A stretch of DNA of 6,654 nucleotides from Deltaproteobacteria bacterium (lineage in GTDB: Bacteria > Desulfobacterota > DSM-4660 > Desulfatiglandales > Desulfatiglandaceae): assembly GCA_029932035.1 (NCBI GenBank), contig JAOZQV010000102.1, positions 1 to 6,654 of the forward strand. The letters are read 5' to 3'. Position 1 is the stretch's first letter. The number at the start of each line of letters is the position of its first letter. Of the stretch, positions 1 to 3,404 are shown one piece after another. The translations under genes and the position numbers were made by a program. The notes under the pieces are model-generated. The model had not been told where the DNA came from, searched no databases, and worked only from the letters and a program-made list of their open reading frames with translations.

Positions 1-16
1 CCGTCGAATCCTGCTC

Positions 17-45
17 TTGACAAAGGTACCATTAGGCAGTACCAT
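17..45 (+). promoter_or_regulatory. hicAB promoter with overlapping repeat (candidate operator)
   Basis: A perfect -35 box TTGACA (17-22) is followed after 17 bases by TACCAT (40-45), a 4 of 6 match to TATAAT. The -10 box ends 6 bases before the hicA ATG at 52, so transcription would begin at or next to the start codon. The heptamer GTACCAT occurs twice (26-32 and 39-45), 13 bases apart, and the second copy covers the -10 box. That is a plausible site for autoregulation by the ribbon-helix-helix antitoxin HicB. The boxes are seen directly; the operator role is inference. Confidence 0.55.
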
Positions 46-51
46 ACGGCC

Positions 52-306
52 ATGAACACCAAGCAGCGTAAAACACTGGCCGCCATATTCAGGAAACCGA
101 CACCAGTCGGGCTCGAATGGCGGGCAGTCGCCTCTCTCATCGGGGCACTTGGCGACGAGATTCGGTACGGGGACGGTTCAAAAGTGCGCATTGATTTGAA
201 AGGTGAATCGGTCAATTTACACAGCCCCCATCCACACAAGGAGCTAAAGCGATATGCTGTTAGACTTGTCAGAGAATTATTGACACGAACAGGAGACTTA
301 CCATGA
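52..306 (+). CDS. hicA: HicA-family mRNA interferase toxin
   Basis: This 84-residue protein is a HicA-type toxin, a small double-stranded-RNA-binding-like fold that cleaves mRNA and is neutralised by HicB. The N-terminus (NTKQRKTLAAIF, residues 2-13), the WRAVASLIGALG helix region (23-34) and the C-terminal block NLHSPHPHKELKRYAVRLVRELL (55-77, key residues H57, H60, P61, H62) fit the HicA subgroup whose members start MNxKxRKTLxAIF. In classical HicA a catalytic histidine follows Gly-Ser in the central strand; here that position reads GSKV (42-45), so the His is absent, as I recall for this subgroup. The start is the first ATG and matches the family N-terminus, although no Shine-Dalgarno precedes it. 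The stop codon overlaps the hicB start in an ATGA, indicating translational coupling. The family call is strong; RNase activity is inferred. Confidence 0.88.
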   Translation: MNTKQRKTLAAIFRKPTPVGLEWRAVASLIGALGDEIRYGDGSKVRIDLKGESVNLHSPHPHKELKRYAVRLVRELLTRTGDLP

Positions 307-638
307 ATATAGTTACCTATAAGGGATATATTGCCAGAATTGAACCTGATCTCGATGACGGTATTCTTGTGGGCAGGGTCATAAATACGCGCGACATCAT
401 CGGATTTCACGGGGAAACGATTGCTCAAACAGTAGAGAGTTTTCATGGCGCAATCGAACAGTATCTTGAAGACTGCCGACAAAGAGGGATAGATCCAAAT
501 AAGCCATATTCCGGCAAGTTCAACCTCCGTCTTCCACCTGCACTTCACAGCGAGATTGCGTCTGCAGCCGCCAGGTCCGGCAAGAGCCTTAACCGATGGG
601 TCATCGACAAACTTGAGCAGGCCTTTTATGATGTTTAA
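303..638 (+). CDS. hicB: HicB-family antitoxin with ribbon-helix-helix domain
   Basis: This 111-residue antitoxin is the partner of HicA. Residues 1-62 form the partially degraded RNase-H-like HicB fold (YKGYIARIEPDLDDGILVGRV, then the GETIAQTVESFHGAIEQYLEDC helix) that binds and blocks the toxin. Residues 73-108 (FNLRLPPALHSEIASAAARS, then GKSLNRWVIDKLEQA) are a clear ribbon-helix-helix DNA-binding domain, so the protein probably represses its own promoter upstream of hicA. The start codon overlaps the hicA stop by four bases (ATGA) and has a good ribosome binding site, AGGAGA at 291-296, six bases upstream. That contrasts with the toxin, which has none. The reading frame stays open for 54 codons beyond the stop, to a TAA at 801-803; I recognise nothing in that extension. 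Confidence 0.9.
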   Translation: MNIVTYKGYIARIEPDLDDGILVGRVINTRDIIGFHGETIAQTVESFHGAIEQYLEDCRQRGIDPNKPYSGKFNLRLPPALHSEIASAAARSGKSLNRWVIDKLEQAFYDV

Positions 639-773
639 GGGGCTTTGTCTCCGAGTGATGATTTGCCTTCCGACCAACGGATTGATGCAGAAAGTGTCAG
701 ACAGGGCCCAGCCTTTGACATGCGAAATTTTGGCGGGGAGCTTAAAAAGATATTTGAATTCGGAGGGTTGGGA
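639..773. other. Gap between convergent hicAB and vapBC
   Basis: These 135 bases separate the ends of two convergent TA operons. I see no convincing hairpin followed by a T run, so no terminator is called. The hicB frame remains open through the gap (see findings), but there is no good start codon with a ribosome binding site for a separate gene. Confidence 0.4.
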
Positions 774-1214
774 TCAGTCAATATTCTCCGGATGCGTAAT
801 TAACCCTTCTTTTTTTGCCGCCTTCGAGAGTTTCTTGTCATAACAGGCAAATAGGAATTCCTCTGCAACTGTCTCATGCACCACCAATGCTGAAGCAAGA
901 TGAATGGCATCAAAGCCCCGAAGAGGATGGGCGGCCACCAGTTTGTCAATTGCTTCATTCAGGTCATCGTTGACATCTACCCGAATAAAGCTTTTCCAGT
1001 CTTTTTGAAATCTATCAAAAACTGACTTGAAAATGCCGCCATCGATATCCCCGACCTCTCTTTTTTTTCTATAAATAGAAGCCGTTGATTCAGCGTAAGT
1101 CACGCTGGAGGTGACGATCGCCTTTGATTCTTTCCATAATCCGATCAGATCAGTAGAACCATCTTCTTTGAAATACTTCTTCAGCAGGGCGCTGGTATCA
1201 AGATAAAGAATCAC
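774..1214 (-). CDS. vapC: VapC-family PIN-domain ribonuclease toxin
   Basis: This 146-residue protein is a PIN-domain toxin, a Mg-dependent endoribonuclease that in characterised VapCs cuts tRNA or rRNA. The expected acidic residues are all present: D6 in YLDTSALLKKY, E42 in SSVTYAES, D102 in RGFDAIHLASAL and D126 in ACYDKKLSKAAKKEGL. It belongs to the 'DTSALLKKY...DAIHLASAL' type. Translation starts at GTG (1214-1212), which overlaps the vapB stop as GTGA. A GAGG motif (1225-1222 on the minus strand) lies seven bases upstream, so the toxin is translationally coupled to its antitoxin. The length is normal and the catalytic set intact, so it is probably functional. The cellular target cannot be read from the sequence. 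Confidence 0.92.
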   Translation of the reverse strand: MILYLDTSALLKKYFKEDGSTDLIGLWKESKAIVTSSVTYAESTASIYRKKREVGDIDGGIFKSVFDRFQKDWKSFIRVDVNDDLNEAIDKLVAAHPLRGFDAIHLASALVVHETVAEEFLFACYDKKLSKAAKKEGLITHPENID

Positions 1215-1489
1215 CGGCGATCCTCGATAGCCATTTCTGATACCGGTTTACCCGGTATCTCGATAGGAGGCGGGACGTCTCTATCGATTTGATCTGTTGG
1301 AAAGGTTATTAGGCCCCGCATAATCAAGGGATGCAGTGCTTCTCTCAAGGAAGTTTCTCGGGGGTTTTCACGGAGAATGCGCGCGATAACTTTGCCACGC
1401 TCTGTTACTATCACATCTTCGCCCCTCTTCACAGAAGAGAGATACTGGCTAAGCTTATTTTTCAGATCTTTTACACCTGCTGTTAACAT
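1211..1489 (-). CDS. vapB: Phd/YefM-type antitoxin (VapB partner of the PIN toxin)
   Basis: This small antitoxin has the Phd/YefM N-terminus: AGVKDLKNKLSQYLSSVKRG (residues 4-23), then EDVIVTERGKVIARI. That N-terminal half dimerises and binds operator DNA. The proline-rich C-terminal half (DVPPPIEIPGKPVSEMAIED) is the flexible toxin-binding tail. Two ATGs are possible, at 1495 and 1489. I chose 1489 (92 residues) because the AGGGGG stretch on the minus strand abuts the first ATG but lies about 6 bases before the second, and because the second gives the usual family start. The gene precedes and overlaps vapC by four bases. The promoter contains two palindromic boxes that fit autoregulation. 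vapB is used for its position next to vapC; by family it is Phd/YefM-like. Confidence 0.88.
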   Translation of the reverse strand: MLTAGVKDLKNKLSQYLSSVKRGEDVIVTERGKVIARILRENPRETSLREALHPLIMRGLITFPTDQIDRDVPPPIEIPGKPVSEMAIEDRR

Positions 1490-1506
1490 AATCATCCCCC
1501 TTTTGA

Positions 1507-1536
1507 AGTAGCTACTTTGAGTTAACAGTAGCTATC
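1507..1536. promoter_or_regulatory. Candidate VapB operator: two AGTAGCTA boxes 20 bp apart
   Basis: AGTAGCTACT at 1507-1516 is a perfect 10-bp palindrome. A second copy, AGTAGCTATC (1527-1536), matches it in 8 of 10 bases and begins exactly 20 bp away, about two helical turns, so both would face the same side of the DNA. A GTTAAC palindrome (1521-1526) lies between them. The pair covers the -10 box and predicted start of vapBC. This arrangement fits cooperative binding by two Phd/YefM dimers. The repeats are seen directly; the protein that binds them is inferred. Confidence 0.55.
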
Positions 1537-1553
1537 TTATTGTCCCTTGTCAA
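1525..1553 (-). promoter_or_regulatory. vapBC promoter
   Basis: On the minus strand a perfect TTGACA (1553-1548) is followed after exactly 17 bases by TACTGT (1530-1525), a 3 of 6 match to TATAAT. Transcription would start near 1518, giving a leader of roughly 30 bases with an SD before vapB at 1489. The weak -10 overlaps a copy of the AGTAGCTA box, consistent with a repressible promoter. Confidence 0.55.
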
Positions 1554-1670
1554 GGCACTTTTTTAAGCGGATTAGGGGGGCAAGCAGGTAGCCATACGCG
1601 GAAGGGTTTCAGAGACCGCATTTGGCGACTACATGGTACGTGATCAGGGAGTCTTTTCGACAGGGGTTAC
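1554..1670. other. Intergenic stretch between the vapBC promoter and the vapC relic
   Basis: I see no gene, repeat or promoter that I can support here. A plus-strand frame is open from about 1592 to 1775, but it lacks a start codon and runs antisense across the vapC relic, so it is not called. Confidence 0.3.
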
Positions 1671-1810
1671 TCAGGTTGGAGAAATTTGCAGACTGCTTAC
1701 GGACGCAATTCGATCAAAGTCATTGTGAAACAGAGGCACCCCATGTTCTATGGCCGTTTGGGCGATGAGACAATCGGCTGTCTTTCGTACGGAAAAATCT
1801 TGCGTTACCG
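1671..1810 (-). pseudogene. C-terminal relic of a second VapC-like PIN toxin
   Basis: Reading the minus strand in the frame that ends at the TGA 1673-1671 gives DFSVRKTADCLIAQTAIEHG followed by VPLFHNDFDRIASVSSLQIS. This closely follows the C-terminal third of the VapC family in which VRKTxDCLIAxxAxxHGxPLLHxDxDF is the hallmark. It keeps the Asp of KTADCLIA and the D/D pair of HNDFDRIA. Upstream of the VRKT motif the similarity fades and a stop is met near 1845, with no usable start codon, so the N-terminal two thirds (including the first catalytic Asp and the Glu) are missing. It differs in type from the intact vapC at 774-1214, so it is not a duplicate of it. The missing end coincides with the higBA promoter, suggesting replacement by the higBA module. 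The right boundary is approximate. Confidence 0.75.
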
Positions 1811-1828
1811 CATTGGGAACACTATAAT
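1800..1828 (+). promoter_or_regulatory. higBA promoter
   Basis: A perfect -10 box TATAAT (1823-1828) lies 17 bases after TTGCGT (1800-1805, 3 of 6 match to TTGACA). The -10 box ends 6 bases before the higB ATG at 1835, which predicts a start of transcription at or next to the start codon. An inverted repeat TGCG-TTAC-CGCA (1801-1812) overlaps the -35 and is a possible HigA site. The box positions are seen directly; activity and operator role are inference. Confidence 0.6.
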
Positions 1829-1834
1829 AAGAAA

Positions 1835-2137
1835 ATGAGGATCATTGCGAAAAGCAGGCTTCGGCAATACTGGGAAAAATCAGGCAATGAAAAGTCACAG
1901 CCATATTTGAATGAATGGTATCACTTTTGCGCAAAAAAGGACTGGGCTAAGCCACAAGATGTCAAAAACACTTTCCGCCATGCCTCTTTTGTGGGCAACA
2001 ACCGGGTCGTGTTTAATGTGAAAGGAAATGACTATCGTGTCGTATGCGCGATGGATTATCCCAGGCAGGCCATGTACATTAAGTTTGTCGGCACTCATGA
2101 TGAATATAATGCCATAAATGTCGAGGAGGTGAAATAG
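1835..2137 (+). CDS. higB: HigB-family mRNA interferase toxin
   Basis: This 100-residue protein is a HigB toxin of the RelE-like superfamily, of the kind usually described as a ribosome-associated mRNA endonuclease. The N-terminus MRIIAKSRLRQYWEK (1-15), LNEWYHFCAKKDW (25-37), the central strands RVVFNVKGNDYRVV (57-70) and the closing YIKFVGTHDEY (81-91) follow the family pattern (MRVIxxxRLxxFWE, VVFNIxGNxYRLI, THxEYD). Its length is typical. It is the first gene of the operon, two bases before higA. The ATG is fixed by the family start, yet no Shine-Dalgarno precedes it and the promoter -10 ends six bases upstream, so the mRNA may be leaderless. The family assignment is secure; the exact cleavage preference is not visible. 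Confidence 0.93.
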   Translation: MRIIAKSRLRQYWEKSGNEKSQPYLNEWYHFCAKKDWAKPQDVKNTFRHASFVGNNRVVFNVKGNDYRVVCAMDYPRQAMYIKFVGTHDEYNAINVEEVK

Positions 2138-2139
2138 CC

Positions 2140-2502
2140 ATGGTTAAACCGATTAGGGATGAAAAATCATATAACGAGGCACTAAAACGTATTGAAGCGC
2201 TTTGGGGATCTGAAATTGCCACACCAGATGGCGATGAATTAGATGTGTTGATGACTCTGGTGGAGGCCTACGAAGACAAACATTATCCGATGCCGCCTTC
2301 CGATCCGGTTGAGGCTATTCTCTTCAGGATGGAACAGATGGATTTGAGGCGAAAAGATCTTGAACAGTTTATTGGCCCTAAGAGCAGGGTAAGCGAGGTG
2401 CTGAACCGCAAACGGGCTCTTTCAATGAAACAGATTGTTAAGCTGCATCACGGTATGGGCATCCCTTATGAAAGTTTGATTGATGACAACCTGATGGCTT
2501 AA
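2140..2502 (+). CDS. higA: HigA-family antitoxin with XRE-type helix-turn-helix
   Basis: This 120-residue antitoxin pairs with HigB. Residues 1-52 (helical, including LWGSEIATPDGDELDVLMTL, then VEAYEDKHYPM) are the HigA N-terminal region. PPSDPVEAILFRMEQMDLRR leads into a helix-turn-helix: RKDLEQFIG (71-79) as the first helix and PKSRVSEVLNRKR (80-92) as turn and recognition helix, followed by LSMKQIVKLHHGMGIPYESL. It should bind HigB and repress the operon promoter. The ATG follows the higB stop by two bases and has a near-ideal ribosome binding site, AGGAGGTG at 2124-2131, 8 bases upstream. This favours antitoxin synthesis over the toxin. The protein is intact and of normal length. Confidence 0.93.
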   Translation: MVKPIRDEKSYNEALKRIEALWGSEIATPDGDELDVLMTLVEAYEDKHYPMPPSDPVEAILFRMEQMDLRRKDLEQFIGPKSRVSEVLNRKRALSMKQIVKLHHGMGIPYESLIDDNLMA

Positions 2503-2524
2503 ATGGATTCCAACTTTTTACTCA

Positions 2525-2548
2525 CGCAAAGGCGCGAAGACGCAAAGG
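2525..2548. repeat. Short tandem element of 8-bp units (dispersed-repeat type)
   Basis: Three consecutive 8-bp units occur here: CGCAAAGG, CGCGAAGA and CGCAAAGG again. From memory, this motif (ACGCAAAGxCGCxAAGxCGCAAAG) recurs between genes in many environmental bacterial genomes and is often mis-annotated as small ORFs ending in 'FAPLRE'. It lies between higA and the nucleoside phosphorylase gene, and its last unit ends nine bases before that gene's ATG, so its AAAGG may serve as the ribosome binding site. Period and units are seen directly; copy number in the genome is not testable here. Confidence 0.65.
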
Positions 2549-2557
2549 TAAGAAACC

Positions 2558-3295
2558 ATGAAAAGCGAAGGGATTATCCGCCCGGTTAAAGGGAAAAGGG
2601 ATCCCCAATTAGGGCCCGACGCACTTATGGTTATGCTCCCTGCGGAGCTCAAACACCTTGTCCGGGTGGCCAAGGCAGAGGAAGTGCTGTTCAGTGACAC
2701 TCCCCTTTACAAGCTGTACCAGACCAAAAAGGGACCCGGACCAGCAATCACATTAGCAGGCCCTTTTATGGGCGCCCCTCATGCCGTTATTGCATTGGAG
2801 AAGCTGATTGTATTGGGGGCAAGAAAGATCCTGGTCATGGGATGGTGCGGATCTTTGCAGCCCGATCTTAAGATAGGAGACCTGCTAATCCCTGATCGAG
2901 CCATCGCAGAAGAGGGTACTTCGCAACACTATCCACTTCCCTATGGAGCCCCAAGATCCGATTCAAGTCTCAATCGGATGTTGGAAATATCCTTAGAACA
3001 GCAAGGTCTCACCTTTACAAAGGGAGAGATTTGGACTACTGATGCGATCTACCGCGAAACCCCGGAAAAAGTGGGGGTATTTCAGAAAAAAGGCGTCCTG
3101 GCCGTGGAGATGGAAATTTCAGCCCTTTTGACAGTGGCGGCTTATCGTTCTGTTTCCTTGACTGGGTTGCTCGTAGTTTCAGATGAACTGTTTGATCTCA
3201 AATGGAGACCCGGATTTTCGGATCCCCTGTTGAAAAAGAATACTCGTCTGGCAGGAGAGCTGCTACTTCGCCTTTCAGAGAGCCTAACCCGGTGA
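2558..3295 (+). CDS. Nucleoside phosphorylase (PNP/UDP family 1)
   Basis: This 245-residue protein belongs to the family of trimeric/hexameric purine-nucleoside and uridine phosphorylases and MTA/SAH nucleosidases, which cleave the N-glycosidic bond of nucleosides. The sequence shows the conserved GAPHAVIALEKLIVLGARK segment (72-90), the glycine-rich GWCGSL loop (95-100) with KIGDLLIP and AIAEEGTSQHY (105-125), a TTDAIYRET stretch (160-168), the ribose-binding AVEMEISAL (182-190) and a late SDE (208-210) carrying the usual catalytic Asp. Phosphorolysis of purine nucleosides or uridine in a cytosolic salvage route is likely. Substrate cannot be fixed: the base-specificity residues are not ones I can assign with certainty. 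The start at 2558 uses AAAGG inside the upstream repeat, nine bases away. The gene stands alone between two repeat elements and is not obviously in an operon. Confidence 0.85.
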   Translation: MKSEGIIRPVKGKRDPQLGPDALMVMLPAELKHLVRVAKAEEVLFSDTPLYKLYQTKKGPGPAITLAGPFMGAPHAVIALEKLIVLGARKILVMGWCGSLQPDLKIGDLLIPDRAIAEEGTSQHYPLPYGAPRSDSSLNRMLEISLEQQGLTFTKGEIWTTDAIYRETPEKVGVFQKKGVLAVEMEISALLTVAAYRSVSLTGLLVVSDELFDLKWRPGFSDPLLKKNTRLAGELLLRLSESLTR

Positions 3296-3301
3296 AACCG
3301 G
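3289..3301 (+). terminator. Weak hairpin at the end of the phosphorylase gene
   Basis: CCGGT (3289-3293) and ACCGG (3297-3301) form a five-base-pair stem with a three-base loop across the TGA stop. No T run follows, so a standard intrinsic terminator is doubtful; it could be a weak 3'-end-stabilising hairpin. Confidence 0.2.
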
Positions 3302-3302
3302 A

Positions 3303-3362
3303 ATTGACTATTGAATATTGAAAATTGAATATTTGTGGAAGTCGCTTCGCTCCATCACTTCT
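3303..3362. repeat. AT-rich heptamer repeat plus hairpin-prone tail
   Basis: Four 7-bp units run from 3303 to 3330: ATTGACT, ATTGAAT, ATTGAAA, ATTGAAT, with a decayed fifth. A GC-richer tail follows in which GAAGT (3338-3342) can pair with ACTTC (3357-3361). It resembles intergenic dispersed repeats I recall from Desulfobacterota and other environmental genomes. It occupies most of the gap before ligA. No strong promoter is visible; TTGAAC (3362-3367) with TAAGAG (3385-3390) at 17 bases spacing is only a weak candidate for ligA. Confidence 0.5.
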
Positions 3363-3404
3363 TGAACCCGTGAACGCTTACCGATAAGAGGGCTGACCGA
3401 CAGA

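Noticed and set aside
556..843. Plus-strand ORF of 95 codons overlapping the hicB end
   Set aside because: It overlaps the conserved ribbon-helix-helix domain of hicB in another frame and the end of vapC on the other strand, with no ribosome binding site or known motif.
1592..1775. Plus-strand open frame with RPHLATTWYVIRESFRQGLL, faintly reminiscent of REP-associated (Y1) transposases
   Set aside because: It has no start codon, the resemblance covers only about 20 residues, and its right part is antisense to the much more convincing vapC relic.
1833..1847. Possible SD (GAAAATGAGGATC) serving an internal start of higB
   Set aside because: The family-conserved N-terminus MRIIAKSRLRQYW requires the ATG at 1835, so the GAGG is within the coding sequence.
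2503..2588. Small plus-strand ORF reading MDSNFLLTQRREDAK, and a minus-strand ORF containing FAPLRE
   Set aside because: Both are translations of the CGCAAAGG dispersed repeat; such ORFs are a well-known over-annotation and lack coding support. The minus-strand ORF also runs antisense into the phosphorylase gene.
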